This document shows, piece after piece, positions 45,129 through 59,658 of a stretch of DNA of 64,000 nucleotides; the first letter of the stretch is position 1; each line of letters begins with the position of its first letter. The notes below the pieces were generated by a model, which was given only the letters and a program-made list of their open reading frames with translations, searched no databases and was not told where the DNA came from. This DNA comes from Neoarius graeffei. Its lineage: Eukaryota > Chordata > Actinopteri > Siluriformes > Ariidae. Location of the stretch: NCBI RefSeq assembly GCF_027579695.1, contig NC_083592.1:30771961-30835960 (forward strand), read 5' to 3'. Position numbers and translations under genes: made by a program.

Positions 45129-48100
45129 CTGAAAAAGGCACATACAGGGAGAACAATATTTGTCATGAAACCTGTAAGCTTTTCCAGTTAATATACTGTG
45201 GAATGGATTTAAATTATAACATGAGCTGTAAAATAATTATAAACGCTCTGCAATAAGCTTCAGGAACAATATAGAGTCCTTTAGGATTTATTCTTTTTCA
45301 TTCATAGCAATGTTTTTATAAATTCATTCATCCTCAGTAATTGCTTTATCCTGCTCCGGATCTCATGCTGGATCTGGAGCCTAAAACTAGAAATGGAAAA
45401 ACAGTTTCTTGTAAGGCACCATGCATATTTATACACTAATTCACACCAAGGGACATTTTAGTGTAGTCAGTCCACCTATTGGCATGTTTTGGGAGGTGGG
45501 AGGAAATCGGAGAACCAAGAGGAAACGCCACATGCGAAACACCACAAAGACAATAAACCAAAAACTCAGGATAAAACCAAGACCCTGGAGCTATGAAGAC
45601 GAAATGCTATACCCACCATGCCTCGCACAATGTTTTTAATCTCATCTCAATACTGCAATGATTTGCTCATATATTTTGTTGTCCAACTATTATTACAATA
45701 TGAGTATAATTATCGAATTGCATACCAAAGTGTCTGGTCTATTGTATTTGCTGTTTGCAGAGTCGCAAAATACTCTTACTTGACTACTGTGCTTTGAGTG
45801 GTGGGGTTTTTTTGTTTTGTTTTTTGCCTCTGTGTCAAGCCTTTCACAGGAAAGCTATTTTATATATAAAGACAAATGTGTGTGTGAACATCTATTATTT
45901 GGTTTTCACAGTATTATCATCCAGAAACACACATACATTGAAAAAAATGGGCTGATGTCCCTGTCTTACAAATTTCTGACATAATCAAATCATGGCATAA
46001 TCCAAGGCATGTATGTACTAATTAATAAATCCTTACCAAGCTCGCCTCCAGATATCGAGAAATCATGCAGTAAGAGTGTCCACTTCTGGACCTTCTGAGC
46101 ATTGGATATGGCCTTGGCATTGACCCTGTCCACACCCTCCTGGATGACTTTGTAAATGACTGGCTCTTTGTTGTCGATGATCTCGGAGACTTTGCCTGCT
46201 GTGACGCCATGTTTCCTGCAGAACTCGACAGCCAGTGGGGTCAGCTCATCTGTGGGGTCTCCATTGTCATCAACCTTACACTGTGGATTGCAAAAGGACT
46301 GACTTATGAATTTTCTGAACGAGCGCTTAATTAAAGATACTTTTTCTTCGAAGCTGTTAAAAATGAATGGGGCCATGATAAGCATTTGTCTCTTTATCTG
46401 TTACAGTAAGGCAGTTATCATTTTTGGATGGAATAGCTTGAAAGACATATTGCTTGTCTTACTTTGAGAGTGAGAAGCATGGAGAGGAATTTCTTTTTGT
46501 CTCCCACCAACATGGCATTGCTAATGATGGGCAGTTCCTCCTTGACTGCATCCTCAATGGGGACTGGTGGGATGTTCTCACCTCCAGCAGTGATGATTAG
46601 CTCTGTTAAAAAAAAAAAAAGCATGCAGCAAGCATTCTTGTTTTAGTTTAAGAAGTCATACCTCCAAGTTGTTCTCAATATGTAGGTAAATAAATCAAGG
46701 ACTACAGTTTTCAGTATAGGTGTAGTAATTTCCTATTTTTAGTAATAATTCCAAATTGGAGCCATTTATTTTACAAATTTGGCAGCTCTATTAGTGACTA
46801 ATGGCACTAACCATCTGGTCATAGTAATGAATGAATCAAGCAAAACCTGCAGTTTAAGCGTTCCTACCTTTTATCCTGCCTGTAATGTAAAGGAAGTCAT
46901 TTTGATCATGCTTTCCCAGGTCTCCTGAATGCAGCCAGCCTTCTGAGTCCAGTGTCTCTTTGGTTTTATCAGGCATATTCAGGTAACCCATGAAGACATG
47001 ACGACCCCAGAAACACACCTCCCCAATTCCTTCTGCATCTGGCTTGTCCAACTTTGTTTTGCAGCCAACCATTACCTTACCACAGCTGTGGAAATACATT
47101 GAGATTATGAATAAATTTTATGGTTGCATGAATTATAAGTAAACTTGTGCGTTTTTGTGGTTTCTGGTGAATTGCAATCAGTAGTTGTTAGTTGTTGTTT
47201 TTTTAAGTTCACATTATTTGTTTGATAAAATTAATTTTAGTAACATTATATTGTACAGTATCACTGAGTGCATTTACATGCATACAGTACCTTGCAAAAG
47301 TATTCATCCCCCTTGGTGTTTGTCCTGTTTTGTTGCATTACAAGCTGGAATTAAAATGGCTTTTTAGAAGGTTAGCACCATTTGATTTACACAACATGCC
47401 TACCACTTTAAAGGTGCACATTGTTGTTTTATTGTGACACAAACAATAATTAACATGAAAAATCAGAAATCTGGAGTGTGCATAGGTATTCACCCCCTTT
47501 CATATGAAACCCCTAAATAAGAGCTGGTCCAACCAATTCACTTCATATGTCACATAATCAGTTGATTAAGAGCCACCTGTATGCAATCAAAGTGTCACAT
47601 GATCTGTCACATGATGTCTGTATAAATCAACCTGTTCTGGAAGGACCCTGACTCTGCTACACTACTAAGCAAGCAACATGAAAACCAAGGAGCACTCCAA
47701 ACAGGTATGAGACAAAGTTGTGGAGAAGTATAGATCAGGGTTGGGTCATAAAAAATATCCCAAACTTTGAATATCCCAGGGAGCACCATTAAATCCATTA
47801 TAACAAAATGGAAAGAATATGGCACCACTACAAACCTGACAAGAGAAGGCCGCCCACCAAAACTCACAGACTGGGCAAGGAGGGCATTAATCAGAGATGC
47901 AACAAAGACACCAAAGATAACACTGAAGGAGCTGCAAAGATCCACAGTGGAGATGGGAGTATCTGTCCATAGGACCAATTTAAGCCATACACTCCACAGA
48001 GTGGGGCTTTCTGGAAGAGTGGCCTGAAAAAAGTAATTGCTTAAAAAATCACGTTTGGAGTTTGCCCAACAGCATGTGGCTAACTCCCCAAACACATGGA

Positions 48101-51100
48101 AAAAGATTCTCTGGTCAAATGAGACAAAAATTGAACTTTTTGGTCATCATGGGAAATGCCATGTGTGGCGCAAACCCAACACCCTGAGAACACCATTCCG
48201 ACAATGAAACATGGTGGTGGCAGCATCATGATGTGGGGATGTTTTTCATCTTCAGGGAGAGGAAAGCTGGTCAGGACTGAAGGAAAGATGGATGGCACTA
48301 AATACAGGGCAATTCTGGAGGAAAACCTGTTTGAATCAGCCAGAGTTTTGAGACTGGGATGAAGGTTCACATTCCAGCAGGACAATGACCCTAAAGATAC
48401 TGCTAAAGCTACACTTGAGTGGTTTAAAGGAAAACATTTAAATGTCTTGGAATGGTCTAGTCAAAGCCCAGACCTCAATCCAATTGAGAATCTGTGGCAT
48501 AACTTGAAGCAGTTTTGCCTTGAGGAATGGGCAAAAATCCCAGTGGCCAGATGTGTGACGCTAATAGTCACATACCCCAAGAGACTTGCAACTGTAATTG
48601 TAGCAAAAGGTGGCTCTATAAAGTATTGACGGGGAGTGAATACCTATGCACACTCCAGATGTAAGGATTTATTTCTTTGTAAGGATAAATAATTGTAAGA
48701 ATTTATTCTTAATAATTGTAAAGGATTTAGTCTGTGACCCTCTGTTTTGTTTAAAATGACCTTCTGTCTCAGCTAGACACAGTATCTTTGTTTAAAAATT
48801 CCATTCTGTCTGAACATTGCTATCATATCATGAGATCAGGCTGTGCGTCAGGGACAACCCTGTGCTATCATATCATATCATCAGAATATTCTGCTTATTT
48901 TGATATGAAATGTGTATTATTGATCAGAAATGTGTCTGAACAGCGCCAAGGTTTCACTCACACACACACACACACACACACATCTGAACATTCATCAGAA
49001 CAGTGATGTAATTAAGATGTGACCTGCTCAAGGTTTCACTACAGTCTCTGAAGCATGCAATGATGTCATACACACACATAGACACAGATATCAAAATGAT
49101 GTTACTCACTCACACCCCCCATACACACACACACATACACACCCTCTGCAGTGATGTCACTTCATCCACACAGATAACACACATATATAAAATCCCCTGT
49201 ATTTTCTTGTCTCTTTGGGGACTTGCGAATAAAAGATTGTGAACTCATGGGGTTCCTGTCTTTTTTTTGCGACTCACCCCCAGAGCTCTGTGTGACGCGA
49301 GGGGACTGATCTCGAGATGGTGAAGAAACCCTAACACCAGATTTCTGTTTTTTCATCTTAATTATTGTTTGTGTCCACAATAAAAAAAAACAGTGTGCAC
49401 CTTTAAAGTGGTCGGCATGTTGTGTAAATCAAATGGTGCTAACCCCCCAAAAATCCATTTTAATTCCAGCTTGTAATGCAACAAGACAGGACAAACACCA
49501 AGGGGGATGAATACTTTTGCAAGGCACTGTACTATTAAAACATTTGAATACAAATTGAACAAAAAGCAAACAAAAATAATCTCAGGCATCTACAGGAAGT
49601 AAAAGTAAGGGACAAACCTCATAATGCGGAAGTTATCAGGCCAGGATAAGGTGTGAGGGCCTGTACTCTCACTCATGCCATACAGCTCATAGATGGGGAT
49701 GTTCAGACTCATGAAGTATTCCAGTGTGTCCTTAGTGATTGGTGCTGCCGCTGTAAAGCAGTGTGTGCAGCGATCCAGCCCAAGAGCAGCACCTACCCTC
49801 TTAAAGAGTATATTATTAGCCAGTGTGAAGCCCCAGGGCACTGAGGTATTGCTGGAGATCAGAGCATTGGAACATTACTCATTCACATATTTCTGTAAAA
49901 TACTCCAAACTTTAAGAAATACCTCTATAAGGTAATTATTTGAGCCAAAACATACTTGTTCATTGCGTTGTAGCTGGCCTTTAGTCCTATACCCTTGGCC
50001 CAATTTGCAATTGTCTTCTTCATGAGAGAAGACTTTGCACCGGTGTCTTTCATTGCTTCATGCATCTTCTCCCACACACGTGGAACACCCAGGAAAATTG
50101 TGGGACGTACTTCTCTCAAAGTGGTGGCCAAAGAACCCTGCAGGGACATAATATTCATCTCACTTCCACTTACCCCACATAAAACAACTGCAGTGTGACA
50201 GTACATCATACACTCTTGTATCACTGCCATTGCTTAGCATGTATTTTTATACTGGGATGTAATGAAGATTATAACTAGAATCTAAATCTAAATTCAATGA
50301 GTATAAATACGCAGGTGATTATAGAAAATTGTGCATGCTGACTGGTTGAGAAATTTGGACTGTTTCTCGATAATCACCGAGAGTGACTCAGCAAAATGGT
50401 GGCCAATTGCTTCGTCACGAGTGAGGAAGAATTCTAAACTATGAAAGAAAATGTTGTTTCTAAAAGAACTAAAGATGCAACAAAGTTTGGTCTAAAACTA
50501 TTCAAAGGTAAGCTGGAATTGTGATTTATTTTATGTATTTTATGTATTTCATAACAAAGTGACTTGGCATTGATGAGTGACAAGTTTGCGCCGCGTCTTT
50601 ATTGCATTCGAATGCCGCCTTTGAAGTTTGAAATCAATAATTTTTAAATATGATTTTTTTTAAATAAACACCTGTGTATTTATACTAAAACAATTATCCG
50701 CCCCAGGCTCAGTGAATATTGGTGAATAATAACTTCGACTTCATCTCGGTTATTATTCATCAATATTCACCTCACCTTCTGCGAATAACTGCTAATATTA
50801 ACTGTACCGTTTATGCTTCTTTAATATTTGATCTGCATTTATATAAATAGGAGGCACGGTGGTGTAGTGGTTAGCGCTGTCGCCTCACAGCAAGAAGGTC
50901 CGGGTTCGAGCCCCGTGGCCGGCGAGGGCCTTTCTGTGCGGAGTTTGCATGTTCTCCCCGTGTCTGCGTGGGTTTCCTCCGGGTGCTCCGGTTTCCCCCA
51001 CAGTCCAAAGACATGCAGGTTAGGTTAACTGGTGACTCTAAATTGACCGTAGGTGTGAATGTGAGTGTGAATGCTTGTCCGTGTCTATGTGTCAGCCCTG

Positions 51101-51800
51101 TGACGACCTGGTGACTTGTCCAGGGTGTACCCCACCTCTCGCCCGTAGTCAGCTGGGATAGGCTCCAGCTTGCCTGCGACCCTGTAAAACAGGATAAAGT
51201 GGCTAGAGATAATGAGATGAGATGAGATGAGATGAGATTTATATAAATACAGTACTAACCTTCAGTGCATCTGGTTGGGCAAAATAGGTGGTGCCTGCAT
51301 ATCTAATGCAGATCCACATGTCGATTAATTGGGCAGCCACATGACTGAGGGGCAGATAACTCACTACAGATTCCTGTCCATTGTTCAGATTGATTGTAGA
51401 TCCTGCTGCGGTTGTAATCCAAGTGATCTGAACAGAGGAAGGGCATCAGATTCCATGTATTAACCGAAGCTCTTCTTTTGAACAACGAAATAGCACCTTA
51501 TTAATTAAAAGTTGATTTACTAACAGTTGGTATAAACAATGTTATGTTCAAGGATCTCTCAAAGCCCTTTTATGAAAGCACTTCAGTTATAACTTACATT
51601 GTCGTGACTGAGCATGACCCCTTTAGGGTTTCCTGTGGTTCCTGAAGTATAGATAAGGGTGCAGCATTCATTAGCCTTCTGACTGTTAATTACTGCATCC
51701 AGCTGAGCATCTGAAACTTCCTCCCCAACCTTCATAAACTCAGTCCACTAAAAGAACAGATAATACATCAGTTAAACTTTGTGTGTGCGCGCACACACAC

Positions 51801-51859
<59 letters not shown>

Positions 51860-52236
51860 GTGGCATGGTGGTGTAGTGGTTAGCGCTGTCGCCTCACAGC
51901 AAGAAGGTCCGGGTTCGAGCCCTGTGGCCGGCGAGGGCCTTTCTGTGCAGAGTTTGCATGTTCTCCCCGTGTCCGCGTGGGTTTCCTCCGTGGGTTGTGC
52001 TCCGGTTTCCCCCACAGTCCAAAGACATGCAGGTTAGGTTAACTGGTGACTCTAAATTGACCGTAGGTGTGAATGTGAGTGTGAATGGTTGTCTGTGTCT
52101 ATGTGTCAGCCCTGTGATGACCTGGCGACTTGTCCAGGGTGTACCCCGCCTTTCGCCCGTAGTCAGCTGGGATAGGCTCCAGCTTGCCTGCGACCCTGTA
52201 GAAGGATAAAACGGCTAGAGATAATGAGATGAGATG

Positions 52237-52306
<70 letters not shown>

Positions 52307-53735
52307 GCGTCACCACTATTGAATGTGAAGGGGGCGTGTCCCCTTCACATTTCATAATTCTTCGTTTGGACCCGCCCACACACACACACACACATAACAT
52401 AAAATATTAGTTCACCCAGCACCGTTTCTATTGCTTCGTGAAAGAATCCATTCCACTTGATCGATAAGAGAATACACAGAGCACTGAAAATCCATTCCGG
52501 GTTTTCTGGGCGTTCCCTACAACAACTCACCGCACGCGAGTGAATCTCAAAGCGAGCAGAGAAATGTTGATGCAGCTGCTTGAAAGTAGAGGAGGTGACG
52601 TCAGCCCCATTGGCACCTCACAATGTCTAGCTTTTGCTAAAACCTTATTCTTTTGTTATATGCCCTCAAAATTAACCCTAGGCCACGTTAAATTAATGTT
52701 CAACTACAACCCCGATTCCAAAAAAGTTGGGCCAAAGTACAAATCTCATCTCATCTCATTATCTCTAGCCGCTTTATCCTTCTACAGGGTCGCAGGCAAG
52801 CTGGAGCCTATCCCAGCTGACTACGGGCGAAAGGCGGGGTACACCCTGGACAAGTCGCCAGGTCATCACAGGGCTGACACATAGACACAGACAACTATTC
52901 ACACTCACATTCACACCTACGGTCAATTTAGAGTCACCAGTTAACCTAACCTGCATGTCTTTGGACTGTGCGGGAAACCGGAGCACCCGGAGGAAACCCA
53001 CGCGGACACGGGGAGAACATGCAAACTCCGCACAGAAAGGCCCTCGCCGGCCACGGGGCTCGAACCCGGACCTTCTTGCTGTGAGGCGACAGCGCTAACC
53101 ACTACAACACCGTGCCGCCCATGTGTGAAATTATGAATATTCTTATTTTTAAACATACAGTTCAGTGTCACTATTGCTTGGCACAGTGGCATGTTGTGTT
53201 ATATCTAAAACTAAATAAAAAAGGAAACACAAAATAAAAAGTAAAATGCACCCATAAAGTCATTGTTGGTGATAAATTGTGTCACATTCATCTCATTATC
53301 TTAGGCATAGCAGTGGGTTTAAAAACAGGCTGATGAATATATGGACTAGTTGAATGAGGACTTATTGTTGAGTCTCTAAAATATTCATTGAATTAAGTGA
53401 CTTTTGTAGGTAAAATTAGGTGTTTAATAACCTGTTAAAAATACACCAGAATGCAGGAAATGGTATCTAATTAATAAAAAATTTTCTGGGGGATGGACCC
53501 CCAGACCCCCCCACCAGTGTGTCCCCCCCACATTAAAAATGCTTCTGACACCCCTGTAATATATATATAAAATCACGGAGAGAGGGAGAGATACAAGTGT
53601 TTTACTGGGAACATACGGTACAGACACGAGAGTTTTACTTTTTCATCTGAATTACATCGAGTGAAATATTTAAATAATATCGGCTGCTGGAATATATCTT
53701 GAATGGAATATATCTGATATACTATGAAAAAAAGC

Positions 53736-53769
<34 letters not shown>

Positions 53770-55181
53770 CATACACATTCGATGGAACAATTATAGATTT
53801 CACAAAAAAGTTAAGAACGGGGATTACATACCAATATCCAATGCTAATTATGATCCAGTGTAATTCAATGTTCTGTTAATCCAATGTACATGTACAAAGT
53901 CAAAGTTGATAGAGCCACGAGCAAGTGCAAATCTGGCGGCCATGTTTGTTTACAAATTGTCCCAGTCACTTGCTAGCGCAGACGTTTTACATGTAATACG
54001 TATCTTATGGCATTTTCAATTCACTGTGACAGTTTACTGCAGGCGCTGCTGGCGAACAAAGAAATGCTTCTGCACATGCACAGCACAAAACTCTCTCATT
54101 GAATATTCGCATCAGCTCCGACATGTCACGTCATGTTATCTTGACAACCATGCAATATCTTAAACCATATTCAACGCTCCTTCTCCATTGGGTAGAATGA
54201 CGTAATACACGTAGGATAAGCGATATGCTAATGATTTTGCATGCTATCAAACCAAATGAATGAAACCCGCTAGAAGGGAAGAGAATGCATTGTGTTATTT
54301 ACCAGCTGGGAGGGCCGTATGGTGAAATACCGTGACCAGGGGCGGTCTTAACATAGAGGCATAGGTAGGCAGCTGCTTGGGGCCCCCCACCAGCGGTCTT
54401 TGTAGGGGGGCCCCCAACCAACCTCAAAAAAAAAAAGAAAAAGCCCTTTATCATGATTCATGAACACTTCAAAAGTATGGTACATTTTACTAATATTCCT
54501 AAGAAATACGTTGAAGTAGTAATTAAAATGTCCAGTTCATGGTTATCTGTCCCTACACATACACCCCATACTTTCACAATGAAATGGACTAGTCCATAAC
54601 GCAATGCAGCGCAGCGCGAAAGGTAAACACATAGTGACCGGAGTCTGAACAACGCGAAAATGAAAAGGAGTTACCCAAGCGGATCAAAAAAAAAAGAAAG
54701 AAAAAAGCGAAAAGATGCTGAGAAATATGTGACAATGCTGCCTAAGTTGGGAAACTTTTTTACAACTACTGTTAGCAATAGAGACCACGACAACAACGCC
54801 AACATCATTCAAAATGCTGAACATGATGCCGGTACAGCAGCAGCTGCTGTGAAGTGGCACTAGCTGAGGAGGATAACGTCAAGCAAGACACGTTGTTGCC
54901 ACCTTCCATCACCGACAGTGTCAACGTTGACACAAATGAGGTGGAAGAGTTATCCAGTGATGGCCATTTTGACACCAATGATGATGACCATATTGTTAGT
55001 TGGTGACAATTTTTTTATTATTATTTTACATTTTCCTACATCTGGCTGTGCACCATGTACGTGTGAAGACCTGTGAGAAGACATCAACAAGTAGGACTCT
55101 GATGTGGAGAACAATCTCTCTTTTCTCTCTCATAGACTCTCTCATTCATTCACTCACCCTCTCTGTCTCACACACACAGAA

Positions 55182-55222
<41 letters not shown>

Positions 55223-55345
55223 TGTCTCACTCACTCACTGACACATACATTCACATGGATATGGAGTTGCTTAGAGCCAAATGCCACCTCATCTCTCCTC
55301 AGTCCACACTTCTTACCTCCCCTTACTCACTCACTCACCCACGCA

Positions 55346-55425
<80 letters not shown>

Positions 55426-55578
55426 AACACTAACTCACTCACACACACAAACACTAACTCACTCACTCTCACACATACCGTACACACACACACACAAACA
55501 CTCACACACACTCTCACACACACAAACACTAACTCACTCACACACACACACTCTCACACATACACACACAAACACTAA

Positions 55579-55637
<59 letters not shown>

Positions 55638-58600
55638 TCACTCACACACACAAACACTAACTCACTCACACACACACTCTCTCACACACATTCACACATA
55701 CACACACAAACACTAACTCACTCACACACACACACTCACACACACTAACTCACTCACTCACACACACACACAAACACTAACTCACTCACACACACACTCA
55801 CTCACTCTCACACACACAGAGAAACACTCACTCACTCACACACACACACACACACAACCATGTACATAGTTTTATTTATAGAATGTTTGAAATGTTCTGA
55901 TCTTTAAAAAAAAAATAAACAGTGCTGGTTTTCCTGGCATTTTGGCAAAGACAGATGTTATCTGAAATCTTATTGTCTGTTGGATTCCATCATGACTATT
56001 AGTTTGTGTAGTGCTACACTTTGTGTGTTCTCTGCTTTCCATCTTCATTTTGGAGCAAAGAAGTGTATGCAGGGTTTAAAGGGGAATGTTTTTTTTCTCC
56101 TCTCCAACCTTTACTTCCCTATAGATTAGCTTTACCTGCCTATCCACCATGCAGTCGGTAAATTTTTTTTTGTTTCGGATCGGATGAGGGGGGCCCCATA
56201 CATACCTTCGCCTGGGGCCCCCAATTTGCTAAATCCACCACTGACCGTGACCGAGGTCTTGAAAGTACTGAGCGAGGCCCTCTGGGCCGAGGTCAGTATT
56301 CAAGGCCGAGGTCACGGTATTTTACCATACGGACCGACCTTAAGCTGGTAAATAATATATTTATTTTTTTCTTTACCAAATTCTAACAGAAAACGGGAGC
56401 ACCTGAAAGGGAAAACCGAGGCGAGCCGCCATTTTGAATCCTCATTCACGGCTGTAATGCAAATTGCTTCCTTCTCGGTATACAAGTGCACTTCCATGGC
56501 AGGAAAACAACTACATTTTACCGCCTACAGTATGTAGTCCCCTATTTATACAAATTTGAGTCATTCAGGATTCAGCCATGTTTTTGCTTGGTGTTAGCAA
56601 GTTAGATGTTTTTAGCTTTCTCCTGAAATGTTTTATTTAATTTTGTCTTCCTCAGGGTAGTAAAACTCGGTTTCGCTGTGAACATTATTGTTATCGCTAT
56701 CCATGCTGTAAAATTAATGCTATTTTGAATCCTCATTCATGGCTGTAATGCAAATTGCTTCCTCCTCGGTATACAAGTGCACTTCCATGGCAGGAAAACA
56801 ACTACATTTTGCCGCCTATGTAGTCCCTTATTTATACAAATAGGAGTCATTCAGGATTCAGCCATGTTTTTGCTCGGTGTTAGCAAATTACAGGTTTTTA
56901 GCTTTCTCCTGAAATGTTTTCTTTTATTTCTTCTTCCTCAGGGTAGTAAAACTCGCTTTCACTGTGAAGACAGTCGTTATCGCTATCCATGCTGTAAAAT
57001 TAATGCTATTCTCCTGAGAAATGCTGGCAAAAATTTATAAGCTTTTTGATATTATAAAGAGCGGCACGGTGGTGTAGTGGTTAGCGCTGTCGCCTCACAG
57101 CAAGAAGGTCCGGGTTCGAGGCCCGTGGCCGGCGAGGGCCTTTCTGTGCAGAGTTTGCATGTTCTCCCCGTGTCTGTGTGGGTTTCCTCCGGGTGCTCCG
57201 GTTTCCCCCACAGTCCAAAGACATGCAGGTTAGGTTAACTGGTGACTCTAAATTGACCGTAGGTGTGAATGTGAGTGTGAATAGTTGTCTGTGTCTATGT
57301 GTCAGCCCTGTGATGACCTGGCGACTTGTCCAGGGTGTACCCCGCCTCTCGCCCATAGTCAGCTGGGATAGGCTCCAGCTTGCCTGCGACCCTGTAGAAC
57401 AGGATAAAGCAGCTAGAGATAATGAGATGAGATGAGATGATATTATAAATAAATCTTATTAAAAAAAAGATAAATGTTGACAAAAAATGCTACTATGCTT
57501 GTTGTTGTTGTGAACGAGCGAGTCGCCAGAGGTCCGTACCCGCTCGCCAGCCAATCAGAGCGCAGGATTTGGACCGCAAAAAAAAAAAAGTTTTTATTCC
57601 ATCAAAAAACTGTCCTGTATGTATAATAATTTTCAATATCCTCACTCGTGAGGATATTGATGAATTGTTTTGACACATTTGGATACTTTGTTTGCGAATG
57701 TGTCTATATAATAAAAAGAAAATCACACGGCTTGAACTTGAAGACATGAAGTTTATCTTCTCGTGTTGAGAAACTCGTATTTTTTTATACTAAATAAATC
57801 ACAGATCTGAATGACATATTTAAATAATATTAGCTGGCTTTGAGTGGTATATCAGATATATTCCATTCAGCTAGCATGATATTGAACAAGTCGAAGACGA
57901 GTTATATACCGTATATCTGATAGACCACGGAAAAAAGCCAGGTCAATGCTAATTAACTTCAGGCCTACCGTGTATATGTTTGGCATCTTGTTCTTCACGT
58001 CTCCCTTGTACTGAACGATTGCCTTCAGATGTGGTAGTTGGTCTTTAATCTGAGAAACAGACATTGGCAGCAATTTAAATGTGTTAATTTTTCAAAGAAT
58101 TGCTTTTTTTCTGCAAAAACATCACAGTTCTAAACAGTCTTCATTGGTAGGGAATTTTGCAAAGTGACCATATGTTTTAGGATTTTTTTTTTTAAATTGC
58201 AATTCTGTAATTGTAATGCATTTATCAGCTAAATACCTGGAGGATTTTTGTGAGTTGTTTGTCGTTCTCAACCACTAACACATTGGCTTCACAGTTATGA
58301 GCCACGTAGTGACAGGCTTCTGGAGAGCTGGTGGTGTAGATTCCAGCAGCAAGGCCTCTGAAGAACAAACCGATCATCTGTCATTCTTTGAACTATGATT
58401 ACACCATGCATCCTTTTTCATATTTTAGCTTGACTTCTACAATTCTATGCAAAAGTTTGGACACCCCTCACCAAATAACGTTTTGTTGAGTTTTAAAGTG
58501 AAAAGAACGTAAACACAGTAAAAACAACCTTTACAACTATTTTATAATCACACTTTTCTGCAAATGTTAATGCACAGTTACTTTATATTTGATTAACTTA

Positions 58601-59612
58601 AAAAAATAGAAAAAAATCAGTAATTGTGGCATGCGCAAACATTGCCAGTCTGCATGTCAGTATGCAACACTTCCTTTGACAGTTTGCAAATGCTTTTTGT
58701 AGCCAGCTAGGAGTGTTTCTAATCTTTCTTTAATGGACCTTTAACCACTATTCCTTGTGGTATGTTTCTCGTTCTGAGACATTCCTGAGCTGTCTTGCAG
58801 CTACAGCATGTTTAAGATCTACAGACAGATTTCCAGCGATGTTCAAGTCAGCAGACTGTGATGGCCATTCCAAAACCTTCAGCATAAATTCTTCAGAAGC
58901 TAATGGTGGATTTTTATGAATTTTTGGATCATTTTTCTGTTGTAGAATCTATTTTCTTATCAGCTTCATTTCTTGACCAACTGTGTCACATGTGCGTCAA
59001 GAATTTGCTGGTATTTACTGGACTTCATTCTTCCATCTACTGATGAACTGTATTCTGTGCCACTGGCTGCCACACTATCCCAAACTCTTCTGACCAAAAG
59101 AGTTCAATTTTTACTTCATCAGCACTTGTTTCCAAGATGCCTCTGGTTTCTGGAATTGTCAGTAGCTGACATTTACTACTGACAATATTTGGCCTGAATA
59201 ACAAGTCCTAGCGAGTCAGTTAAGGCCTTGTTCTACAAGTGGAAGGGTGGCCAAACCACCAGACATGTCATAATTACTTTTTTCGGTTCTCAAATATAAA
59301 GTAACTGTACCTTAAAATTTGCAGAAAATTTCATAAAAAAACAGTTTGTTGCAGTGGCTGCATTTACTTCTTTTCACTTCAAATGTCAACAAAATACATG
59401 TCTGGTTTGGTCAGGGTTGCCCACACTCTTGCATAACTATGTCCTGTAGATAAAAGTGTCTGGATGTATATGTGCACTGAACAAAGAAACGTGAATACAG
59501 AACAGGAATATAAGAAATAATACCCTGCCATGATGCAACCAATGTCTGCAATGAACCACTCAGGAGAATTGAATCCCAGGATACCAACACCATGAAAGCG
59601 CTCCAGCCCCAA

Positions 59613-59658
<46 letters not shown>

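Larger units (their letters stand above)
47285..49529 (+). mobile_element. Tc1-like transposon in intron 9, with nested solo LTR
   Basis: Ends CAGTACCTTGCAAAAGTATT (left) and CAGTGCCTTGCAAAAGTATT (complement of right) with TA at 47283-47284 and 49530-49531. A decayed transposase is on the plus strand. The insertion of a solo LTR separates the right inverted repeat from the rest. Confidence 0.92.
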
